DNA of 39,390 nt from Bacillota bacterium. GTDB lineage: Bacteria; Bacillota; Bacilli; Bacillales_A; Planococcaceae. The position numbers and the translations under genes are program-made. Below are positions 33,335-39,390 of this stretch, piece by piece; the first letter of the stretch is position 1, and every line of letters begins with the position of its first letter. Where the stretch lies: assembly GCA_023405135.1 (NCBI GenBank), contig JAEXYZ010000049.1, positions 1 through 39,390 on the forward strand, written 5' to 3'. The notes beneath the pieces are model-generated. The model made no database searches and had not been told where the DNA came from. It saw only the letters and a program-made list of their open reading frames with translations.

Positions 33335-34207
33335 ATGGATTCGCTGAAGAACATGAATAAAGCATTAGAGTATATTGAAGAAAACCTTACGGAAAATATT
33401 GATTTTAAAGAAGTGGCAAGATTAGCTTTGTGCTCCGAATATCACTTTAAACGTATGTTTTCTTTTCTTGCAGGTGTACCGTTATCCGAATATATTCGCA
33501 GAAGACGGCTTACTCTAGCAGCATTTGAATTAAGAGATAGTAACGCCAAAGTTATTGATGTCGCTATAAAATACGGATACAGTTCACCAGACTCTTTTAC
33601 TAGGGCATTTCAAAATTTACATGGTGTAACTCCAACAGAGGCTAGAAGGCATGGTCAAGTATTAAAAGCCTATCCACGAATGACCTTCCAACTATCCATT
33701 AAAGGAGGAAATGAAATGAATTACCGAATTGAAGAAAAAGTCGCATTTAACATAGTTGGTATAATGAAAAGAGTGCCGATCGTTTTCCAAGGAGAGAACC
33801 AAGACATCAATGCTATGTGGAAAACATTAAATATGGAAAAGATAAATAAGCTTATAAGTTTATCGAATGTGGAACCAAAGGGAATTATCCAAGCATCTAC
33901 TAACTTTTCAGAGGGGCGTATGGAAGAAAAAGGGGAGCTAGATCATTATATCGGTGTAGCTACAACGAATGAGTGTCCAAATGAATTTTCTAATTTAGAT
34001 ATTCCTGCCTGCACTTGGGCTGTATTTGAGTCAGATGGCCCTTTCCCGAGTATATTACAAGAAACGTGGGGACGTATTTATGCTGAATGGTTCCCATCTT
34101 CAAACTACGAGCAAACAGAAGGCCCTGAGATTTTATCAATTAAAGATAAAGATTTAACCTCACCAACAGTTAGAAGTGAAATTTGGATTCCTGTTTTAAG
34201 GAAGTAG
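33335..34207 (+). CDS. AraC-family regulator with GyrI-like effector domain
   Basis: 290 residues. The N-terminal part (about 8-105) is an AraC DNA-binding domain with two helix-turn-helix units: FKEVARLALCSEYHFKRMF and VIDVAIKYGYSSPDSFTRAF, then HGVTPTEAR. Residues about 128-290 form a GyrI-like/effector-binding domain (YRIEEKVAFNIVGIMKRVP to EIWIPVLRK) that in relatives binds small, often cationic, molecules. AAGGAGG precedes ATG 33335. Inside the gene an equally strong AAAGGAGG lies seven bases before an in-frame ATG at 33716, exactly at the domain boundary. Target and ligand unknown; not part of the cyd operon. Confidence 0.88.
   Translation: MDSLKNMNKALEYIEENLTENIDFKEVARLALCSEYHFKRMFSFLAGVPLSEYIRRRRLTLAAFELRDSNAKVIDVAIKYGYSSPDSFTRAFQNLHGVTPTEARRHGQVLKAYPRMTFQLSIKGGNEMNYRIEEKVAFNIVGIMKRVPIVFQGENQDINAMWKTLNMEKINKLISLSNVEPKGIIQASTNFSEGRMEEKGELDHYIGVATTNECPNEFSNLDIPACTWAVFESDGPFPSILQETWGRIYAEWFPSSNYEQTEGPEILSIKDKDLTSPTVRSEIWIPVLRK
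33716..34207 (+). other. Possible internal gene product: free GyrI-like domain
   Basis: AAAGGAGG (33701-33708) followed seven bases later by in-frame ATG 33716 would give a 163-residue protein, MNYRIEEK onward, made only of the effector-binding domain. The codons overlapping the site encode KGGNE, a domain linker. Translation here is inference from the sequence. Confidence 0.4.
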
Positions 34208-34234
34208 GATTTGACAGTTTTTTAATTTCAATTT

Positions 34235-34350
34235 CTGCTTATTGGCGAAATATTTCCGCCACTTCAAGTGTTTTTTCCGTCAGTTCAGGTAATAATTCCG
34301 CCTCTTTAAGCATTTTTTCCGCAGCTTTATATCGCTCTCCACTCCGTCCT
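34235..34350. repeat. 21-bp-period repeat array before rlmCD
   Basis: CCG-led units begin at 34256, 34277, 34298 and 34319, exactly 21 bases apart; degenerate units fit the same register at 34235 (CTGC) and 34340. The typical unit is TTCCGC, then a CTTTAAG-like core, then a T-rich run. It fills the gap between the AraC gene and the rlmCD promoter region. Confidence 0.75.
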
Positions 34351-34383
34351 CCATCATAAAAATAGAAAAACATTTCATCCCCA

Positions 34384-34392
34384 TGATACAAT
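34384..34392 (+). promoter_or_regulatory. Extended -10 promoter candidate of rlmCD
   Basis: TGATACAAT is an extended -10 (TGn plus TACAAT), 27 bases before the rlmCD ATG. There is no clear -35, which the extended -10 can make up for. Confidence 0.4.
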
Positions 34393-34418
34393 AGAAGAAC
34401 TGAAATGGAGGACGGAAC

Positions 34419-35786
34419 ATGGTAGCACCAGTAAAGAAAAATGATCGAAAAACAGTTTATATAGAAGACTTAACACATGATGGAAATGGCGTTGCAAAAA
34501 TCGACGGCTATCCGTTATTCATACAAGGCGCTCTTCCAGAAGAAACTGTTGAAGTGCACGTATTAAAAACATTGAAAAACTACGGCTTTGCAAAAGTTGT
34601 AGACATCATAAAAGAATCACCTGACCGTGTGAAAGCCCCTTGCATTTACTTTGGAAAATGTGGTGGTTGCCAGCTTCAACATCTGTCATATGAAGGGCAG
34701 TTGAAGTGGAAAGAAAACATGGTTCGTAATGTGATGAAACGAATCGGAAAAATTGATGCGCCAGTACTTCCTGTAAAAGGAATGCAAGATCCTTGGAATT
34801 ATCGCAATAAGTCACAAATCCCTTTTTCTATGACAGAAACTGGTCCAATTGCAGGATTCTATAAATCAAAAACCCATGAAATTGTTGATATGGAACGTTG
34901 TTTAATTCAAGTGAGTGAAGCAGATGCTATGATGGCTAATTTGAAAAAGGAATTAATGGAAATTGGTTTACAGCCTTATAATGAAGAATCTCATCAGGGG
35001 ATGCTTCGCCACGTCGTTGTTCGAAAAGGACGTGCAACTGGAGAAGTAATGATTGTGTTAGTAACGAATAAACACAAATTCCCACAAAAAGAAGCAGCCA
35101 TCGAATTAATTCGTAAGCTTGTCCCAAATGTAACGTCCATCGTTCAAAACGTTAACATTGAAAAAACAAACGTAATTTTCGGAAATGAAACAGTGACTCT
35201 TTGGGGCAAAGATTTCATTGAAGATACAATTGGCGGTGTGCGATTCGAGATTTCAGCTCGCTCGTTCTACCAAGTAAACCCTGTGCAAACAGAAGTGTTG
35301 TACAAGCAAGCATTAGACTACGCACAACTAATAGGGGATGAAATTGTGATTGATGCCTATTGTGGTATCGGCACTATTTCACTGTTTTTAGCACAAAAAG
35401 CAAAGATGGTAATGGGTGTAGAAATTGTAGAGCAAGCCATTGAAGATGCAAAGCGTAACTCAGAATTGAACGGCTTCACGAACACATATTTTGAAGCAGG
35501 TCCAGCAGAAGAAGTCATTCCACGTTGGTATGCTGATGGTAAGGAAGCAGATGTACTTGTAGTTGACCCACCGCGCAAAGGGTGTGATGAGGCGTTGCTA
35601 ACAACAATAATTGAGCAAAAGCCAAAGCGAGTCGTATATGTATCATGTAACCCAGCAACATTAGCGCGGGACTTAAGAATTTTAGAAGATGGTGGATATA
35701 AGACGAAAGAGATTCAACCAGTGGACATGTTCCCACAGACGACGCATGTGGAGTGTGTTGTCTTGATGTCAAGAGTGGAGAAGTAG
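34419..35786 (+). CDS. rlmD: 23S rRNA m5U methyltransferase (RlmCD/RlmD, RumA family)
   Basis: SAM-dependent uracil-C5 methyltransferase; the B. subtilis counterpart RlmCD (YefA) methylates both U747 and U1939 (E. coli numbers). 455 residues. N-terminal TRAM domain (about 8-68, VYIEDLTHDGNGVAKIDGYP); [4Fe-4S] cysteines Cys75, Cys81, Cys84 and Cys161; SAM domain with VIDAYCGIGTISLFLA and VVDPPRKGCDEALL; catalytic Cys410 in VSCNPATLARDL. GGAGG lies seven bases before the ATG. Follows the dagK block as in B. subtilis, with the cyd and AraC genes placed between. Confidence 0.95.
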   Translation: MVAPVKKNDRKTVYIEDLTHDGNGVAKIDGYPLFIQGALPEETVEVHVLKTLKNYGFAKVVDIIKESPDRVKAPCIYFGKCGGCQLQHLSYEGQLKWKENMVRNVMKRIGKIDAPVLPVKGMQDPWNYRNKSQIPFSMTETGPIAGFYKSKTHEIVDMERCLIQVSEADAMMANLKKELMEIGLQPYNEESHQGMLRHVVVRKGRATGEVMIVLVTNKHKFPQKEAAIELIRKLVPNVTSIVQNVNIEKTNVIFGNETVTLWGKDFIEDTIGGVRFEISARSFYQVNPVQTEVLYKQALDYAQLIGDEIVIDAYCGIGTISLFLAQKAKMVMGVEIVEQAIEDAKRNSELNGFTNTYFEAGPAEEVIPRWYADGKEADVLVVDPPRKGCDEALLTTIIEQKPKRVVYVSCNPATLARDLRILEDGGYKTKEIQPVDMFPQTTHVECVVLMSRVEK

Positions 35787-35811
35787 GGGCTATTCAAAGC
35801 ACTGATAAATA

Positions 35812-35891
35812 AAGGATTTCCAAGGTTGGAGGATTTTCTGCCCGATGTCTGGCAGTGCCTATTAGCCTTGGAAATCCTTATTTTTATTTAT
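35812..35891 (+). terminator. Nested-hairpin terminator after rlmCD
   Basis: AAGGATTTCCAAGG (35812-35825) pairs perfectly with CCTTGGAAATCCTT (35866-35879); inside lies a second hairpin CTGCC (35838-35842)/GGCAG (35851-35855). An interrupted T-rich run follows. The two-level shape is unusual for a terminator. Confidence 0.65.
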
Positions 35892-36007
35892 TTAGGAAAC
35901 ATATCGACCGTGATAATTTGTATAGGGGTGTGGAGACAGGATAGATGTAATAAAATATAATAAATAGCCTAATCATCATGTATGATTTCCGATGAAATGT
36001 TGAGTAG

Positions 36008-36036
36008 TTGGATTTGGATGGAAATAAGCTTAAATT
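36008..36036 (+). promoter_or_regulatory. Candidate promoter of the EEP-family gene
   Basis: TTGGAT (36008-36013) and TAAATT (36031-36036) are separated by 17 bases, 30 bases before the ATG at 36067. Sigma-A-like, unproven. Confidence 0.4.
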
Positions 36037-36066
36037 GATTGAAGTTATGAAAGAGGGAAAGCTTAG

Positions 36067-36795
36067 ATGAAAATATTAAGTTTAAATATTAACAACTTTG
36101 GTGGTTTTAAATGTAAAGAACAATATAAGAAGGAGAACAAATATAGGGAATGGCACTTACTTGATAAAACAAGTGCATCTACCGAAATACTTGCATATAT
36201 TCAACAAAAGAAACCTGTTGTTGCAATATTACACGAGTTTGAATTGAATGCAAATATTGCGCAGCAGTTTATCAAACATATGGATTTTATTGGTTACAAA
36301 ACAATTCCACATGAAAACCATGAGCTTAAAGATCCAAGTATAACCATTATGTTTGTAAGGAAAGAATTATTGTACAATAAACTTGCTAATCCACACAGTG
36401 AAAAGTCTCTTAGAGCTAGTGTTATAAAAACAGCAGATTGTATCATTTATGGTGTGCACATCCCACCAAAGTATGATGATGTTTTTTGGAAAGAACTAAT
36501 TGACTTCTATAAAGATAATCAAGGACAGAAGCTCGTTATTATTGGGGATTATAATGTTTATGATATGGGGACGGAACATAAGAATAGATATTTTCAATTA
36601 TTAGCATTGAATGCTAAAGATGCTTGGCTGGAAAAAGGTTACTCAAACTCAACTAAGACACATATTAAAGGTAGACGTCTTGATTATGCAATTATGTCTC
36701 CCTCGATGTATGAATGTCTAAACAGCATTATTATAGATCCATATTTAATAAATAATGATAGGACAGATCATGCAGCACTAATTATAGAAATTTAA
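36067..36795 (+). CDS. Endonuclease/exonuclease/phosphatase (EEP) family protein
   Basis: 242 residues with the catalytic set of the EEP (DNase I/ExoIII-like) superfamily: Asn in LSLNINNFGG (N7), Glu57 in HEFE, the His of YGVHIPP, GDYNV with Asp161 and Asn163, Asp206 in RRLDYAIMSP, and the terminal Asp234-His235 of RTDHAALIIEI. All key residues seem present, so it is likely an active, metal-dependent phosphodiesterase or nuclease in the cytosol (no signal peptide). Substrate unknown. GAGGG ribosome site before the ATG. It sits alone between rlmCD and the recombinase/IS66 debris, in an accessory region. Confidence 0.8.
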   Translation: MKILSLNINNFGGFKCKEQYKKENKYREWHLLDKTSASTEILAYIQQKKPVVAILHEFELNANIAQQFIKHMDFIGYKTIPHENHELKDPSITIMFVRKELLYNKLANPHSEKSLRASVIKTADCIIYGVHIPPKYDDVFWKELIDFYKDNQGQKLVIIGDYNVYDMGTEHKNRYFQLLALNAKDAWLEKGYSNSTKTHIKGRRLDYAIMSPSMYECLNSIIIDPYLINNDRTDHAALIIEI

Positions 36796-36877
36796 TCAGC
36801 TCTAATTTTAAATAACTGTATTTATGTGACTCAACAAATTTTGGCTTGTTACTATTATTATTTCACAGAGGTGCAAC

Positions 36878-37079
36878 ATGACTGATAATCCAAAAGTACA
36901 TTTCATACCACCAAGACCGCCAAAGCGAGAAAAGCGTGTGGGTATATACTGTCGAGTTAGTTCGAATAGTGCTGAACAGTTAAACAGCCTGACAGCACAA
37001 GTATCAGCATTAACAAGAATGGTAGCTACTGTACCTCAGTGGCTTCTTGTTGATATTTATATAGATATTGCCTCTAGCA
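36878..37079 (+). pseudogene. Serine recombinase, N-terminal stump
   Basis: ATG 36878 follows GAGG and opens a frame with the resolvase N-terminal strand VGIYCRVSS, whose first Ser after the Val-Ser motif would be the nucleophile, then SAEQLNSLTAQVSAL and VDIYIDIASS, a run typical of large serine recombinases. Family likeness ends at about 37079; the remaining codons run into IS66 sequence and stop at 37105. The catalytic arginines and the whole DNA-binding part are missing, so it is inactive. It marks a former mobile or phage-like element here. Confidence 0.75.
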
Positions 37080-38110
37080 ATAACAAAACTATTATATGGC
37101 TCTAAAACAGAAAAATCGAAATACCAAGCGCCTGATGGACAAGTATCCTTATTCGAGGATGATTCGTCTTTTAATGATTCTGAGCACACAGAAGAACAAA
37201 GCCAACAGACGTGTACCTATACTGTTGTAAGAAAAGTTAAAAATAAAAAAAGAAATGATTCATTGCGAGATAATATGGAAATAGAAGTGATTCATCATCA
37301 TCCTGAGAATACAATCTGTGACTGTTGCCAACATCAAATGACTGCAAGAATGATGAGAGTACAGCATATAGAACATGCGTATGAATGTAAAAACTGTAAA
37401 GTTGATTCATCTCAGCCAGCACAAATTAAACGTGGGAAAGCGCATTATCACGTGCTAGATCTGTCCTTGAAAGCTTCATTGAGGGTTTTTCTGGAACGAT
37501 TGTTTGCGAGGGTTATTCAGCCTATGATAAGTTGGCCGGCGTTACCTTCGCAAATTGTTGGGCGCATGTACGGAGATATTGGCTGAAAGCTGATAGTAAA
37601 AATGGTCAAATTGGTGTGGACTATTGTAATGAATTATATCGTTTAGAAAGGCAATTTAAGCATTTGTCTCCGAGCAAACGCAGAAAAAAACGCCAAAAAT
37701 ACTCGAAGCCCATCGTTGAGAAATTCTTTAACTGGGTCAAAACATCACCATTCTTCGGAAAAAATGCCCTTGCGAAGGCAGCGGAATACACAATGAACAG
37801 AGCAGATGGATTAAAGGCATTCTTATATGATGGGCGCATTGAGATTGATAATAATCCGGCCGAAAATGCCATTCACCCCAACGTTATTGGGAGAAAAAAT
37901 TGGCTTTTTTCCGTTAGCGAAGCAGGTGCCAAAGCAAATGCCATCTGTTTAAGTATCGCTGAAACCGCTAAAAGTAATGGTGTGGATTTTTACGAGTACA
38001 TAAAGAAACTTTTGACGGATCTACCGAATCTTGGCATCCATCAAAACCCAGAAATTTTAGATCAATACATGCCCTGGTCAAAAAAGATACAGGCAGAATG
38101 TAGTAAATAA
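37080..38110 (+). mobile_element. IS66-family transposase remnant (5' truncated, internal deletion)
   Basis: Two frames belong to one IS66 TnpC-like transposase. The first (from about 37080) gives LYGSKTEKSKYQAPDGQVSLFED, then the zinc-finger-like CDCCQHQM and YECKNCK up to about 37440. The second frame (about 37440-38110) gives SVLESFIEGFSGTIVCEGYSAY, FANCWAHVRRYWLKA, the acidic catalytic region IEIDNNPAENAI, IGRKNWLF, and a C terminus ending IQAECSK. About 50 N-terminal residues and roughly 200 central residues are missing, and the expected Asp of the DGY motif is Glu (CEGYSAY). The element cannot transpose by itself. No clear terminal inverted repeats or target duplications were found. Confidence 0.85.
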
Positions 38111-38117
38111 TGAAATA

Positions 38118-38155
38118 AGCTGTAAATTCGATTAAAAAAATCTTGATTTACGGCT
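38118..38155. other. Hairpin after the IS66 remnant
   Basis: AGCTGTAAAT (38118-38127) pairs with ATTTACGGCT (38146-38155) with one G-U. It starts seven bases after the transposase stop; it may belong to the right end of the element. It lacks a T-run. Confidence 0.4.
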
Positions 38156-38164
38156 ATTTGTGAT

Positions 38165-38192
38165 GCGTACTTAAAAGGTACGCTATATTTTT
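38165..38192 (+). terminator. Weak terminator-like hairpin
   Basis: GCGTAC (38165-38170) pairs with GTACGC (38178-38183), followed by TATATTTTTAT. Short stem; probably the terminator of the transposase unit. Confidence 0.4.
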
Positions 38193-38211
38193 ATAGTTCG
38201 GTCTTACTTAA

Positions 38212-38510
38212 GAGTGTCATTTGATGCATGTAATACTTAAATAGTTTTAAATCAATTTTTAAGATATGTACTGTTAAAGATGGCTAGGCGTGAAAAAGTA
38301 TCAGAATGGACGAAAAGTATGTTCACCTAAATCTTAGATACTTAGGATGAATCAATAACTAGTGACGGTTATTACATCAAACCTATCGCAAGAAGGACTT
38401 GATTCAATTTAGATAGGTTGCCGAATAGCAAGCTGAGTAAGAAGATGACGGTTCTGTCAGATGCCGAATGAGGACGTGCGAGCGAAACGAGCAGGGAGAG
38501 AAAAATATTA
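38212..38510 (+). ncRNA. Structured non-coding stretch, possible group II intron domain I fragment
   Basis: All six frames are broken here, yet pairing is dense and the GC content is higher than around it. AAGTATC (38296-38302) matches GATACTT (38337-38343); TTCACCTAA (38322-38330) matches TTAGG-A-TGAA (38342-38351); AACCTATC (38380-38387) matches GATAGGTT (38412-38419); TGC/GCA flank a GAGCGAAACGA loop near 38480. The style (ordered stems, purine-rich loops, GTGTC near the 5' side) recalls domain I of a bacterial group II intron, but no maturase gene and no domain V were found. The assignment is tentative. Confidence 0.3.
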
Positions 38511-38761
38511 CAATAAAGGGGTTATTAGGAATTGATGTTTATAATTGTTATAAATGAACCTCCAATGATGTAAGGTGGAATGCGGGGTTGAAGTGAAAAA
38601 TCGGAAGGGTTCCTTTTGGTTATACATAAGTAGAAAAAAGAATTAAGTTTAGGTTGTCTTACTGTATAATATATTAGTCAATTAATATCTCAAAAATTAT
38701 AGGATTAAATCAATAGTAGTAAAACTAATAAGGATTATCTATATATGGGAGGGAATAGACG
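38511..38761. other. Non-coding stretch before the last gene
   Basis: No gene is seen. A TATAAT (38665-38670) without a clear -35 may be the -10 of the following gene, 92 bases before its frame starts. GGGAGGG (38748-38754) is a strong ribosome site at the end of the stretch. Confidence 0.3.
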
Positions 38762-39283
38762 ATAGACTTTTTAAATGAGATTCGTAGACCAATAAGAATA
38801 TCGCTATCAAGGAAGTTTTTACATTCGACTTTATTATTTATCGCAGGGGTTATTTTAGGTGTAATTTCCAAGATGCTTGATACAATCCCAAGTAATTATT
38901 TTCCCTATTTTATTGAAATATTAGATTTACGAAACTTTTTTTCTCGTATGGGAGTTTGGATTTTCCTTGCGGTAATTATCTCTCTGTATAGCAAATCACC
39001 TATTAGGTCTGCCATAAATGTTTTTTTGTTTTTTGTAGGCATGATAGGTAGCTATTATCTATACACAGTTTTAGTAGCAGATTTTTTCCCTAAATTTTAT
39101 ATGATGATTTGGATTATGATGACCTGTATTTCACCGCTTTTAGCTTTTGTGTGTTGGTATGCAAAAGGGAAAGGTATAATTGCTATATCTATTTCAACTA
39201 TAATATTTATGTTTATTTCAAGACAGGCCTTTGCATTTGGGTTTTGGTATTTTGATATTATAACACTAGTGTTGCATAAATAG
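38762..39283 (+). CDS. Multi-helix membrane protein with ATA in place of a start codon
   Basis: The frame runs 173 codons from ATA 38762, eight bases after a GGGAGGG ribosome site, with TAG two codons upstream. Its beginning, DFLNEIRRPIRISLSRKF, looks like a real cytosolic N terminus, followed by about five hydrophobic segments (STLLFIAGVILGVI, VWIFLAVIISLY, AINVFLFFVGMIGSYYLYTV, MMIWIMMTCISPLLAFVCWY, IAISISTIIFMFI). The first ATG, at 38873, would cut off 37 residues and most of helix 1. It resembles an uncharacterised Bacillales membrane protein family; I can name no function. The end (FDIITLVLHK) may also be shortened. Possibly a decaying gene, or one that uses ATA. Confidence 0.5.
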   Translation: MDFLNEIRRPIRISLSRKFLHSTLLFIAGVILGVISKMLDTIPSNYFPYFIEILDLRNFFSRMGVWIFLAVIISLYSKSPIRSAINVFLFFVGMIGSYYLYTVLVADFFPKFYMMIWIMMTCISPLLAFVCWYAKGKGIIAISISTIIFMFISRQAFAFGFWYFDIITLVLHK

Positions 39284-39319
39284 TGTTAGAATTTTCAGTT
39301 TAATTATTTTTCCTATTAA

Positions 39320-39357
39320 GAGCCAAAAAGGTAAATGCCTAATTAAAGGTGGCTCCA
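39320..39357. other. Hairpin after the last gene
   Basis: GAGCCA (39320-39325) can pair with TGGCTC (39352-39357) across a 26-base loop. There is no T-run after it, so it is a weak terminator candidate at best. Confidence 0.25.
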
Positions 39358-39390
39358 TCCATTTGGAAAATTATTTACAATTAGACCTTT

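Noticed and set aside
38476..38495. GTGCG as the 5' end of a group II intron
   Set aside because: It sits at the 3' side of the structured stretch and the sequence after it is AT-rich without the following domains.

Overview
The window is chromosomal DNA from an AT-rich, low-G+C Gram-positive bacterium of the order Bacillales. Gene order and protein character point to the Planococcaceae side (Lysinibacillus, Solibacillus or Ureibacillus type); the order and operon logic are clear, the genus is inference. The backbone matches the Bacillus subtilis order yebG - purEKBCSQLFMNHD - yerABC - pcrB - pcrA - ligA - camS(yerH) - gatCAB - dagK - rlmCD. Almost all genes lie on the + strand.

Layout. (1) 1-958: poorly coding left edge with a minus-strand lipoprotein gene broken by one in-frame TAA. 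(2) 959-1625: yebG, then a dense control region with two inverted PurR boxes, a CodY-like palindrome between them, a sigma-A promoter, a guanine-type purine riboswitch and its terminator. (3) 1626-14761: twelve genes for the whole route from PRPP to IMP. The operon carries extra non-coding inserts between purB/purC, purN/purH and purH/purD; the last has a terminator and a 21-bp-period repeat array. (4) 14822-25145: a minus-strand DUF2892 membrane protein, then yerA (adenine deaminase-like), yerB, yerC, pcrB, pcrA, ligA and camS. (5) 25434-30472: gatCAB, a twice-frameshifted thioredoxin-family gene and the lipid kinase dagK. (6) 30606-33194: a cytochrome bd operon with two genes too short for routine calling, a CydS-like subunit after cydB and an unassigned 31-residue membrane peptide before cydA. 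(7) 33335-35786: an AraC/GyrI-type regulator with a strong internal translation start, a second 21-bp-period array, and the rRNA methyltransferase rlmCD. (8) 36067-39390: an accessory tail with an EEP-fold nuclease-like protein, a serine-recombinase stump fused to a deleted IS66 transposase, a structured non-coding stretch that may be a group II intron fragment, and a membrane protein whose reading frame begins with ATA instead of ATG.

How the genes work together. The pur genes make IMP and are controlled at initiation (PurR, perhaps CodY) and by transcription attenuation (guanine riboswitch). yerA may act in adenine salvage. pcrB makes an archaeal-type prenylglycerol lipid precursor; pcrA and ligA serve DNA replication and repair; gatCAB makes Gln-tRNA by transamidation; dagK recycles diacylglycerol from lipoteichoic acid synthesis. 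The cyd genes encode a menaquinol oxidase. No rRNA, tRNA or CRISPR array was seen. The most unusual items are the small membrane peptide before cydA, the internal start in the AraC gene, the two 21-bp arrays, the structured insert between purN and purH, and the structured stretch near 38.2-38.5 kb.
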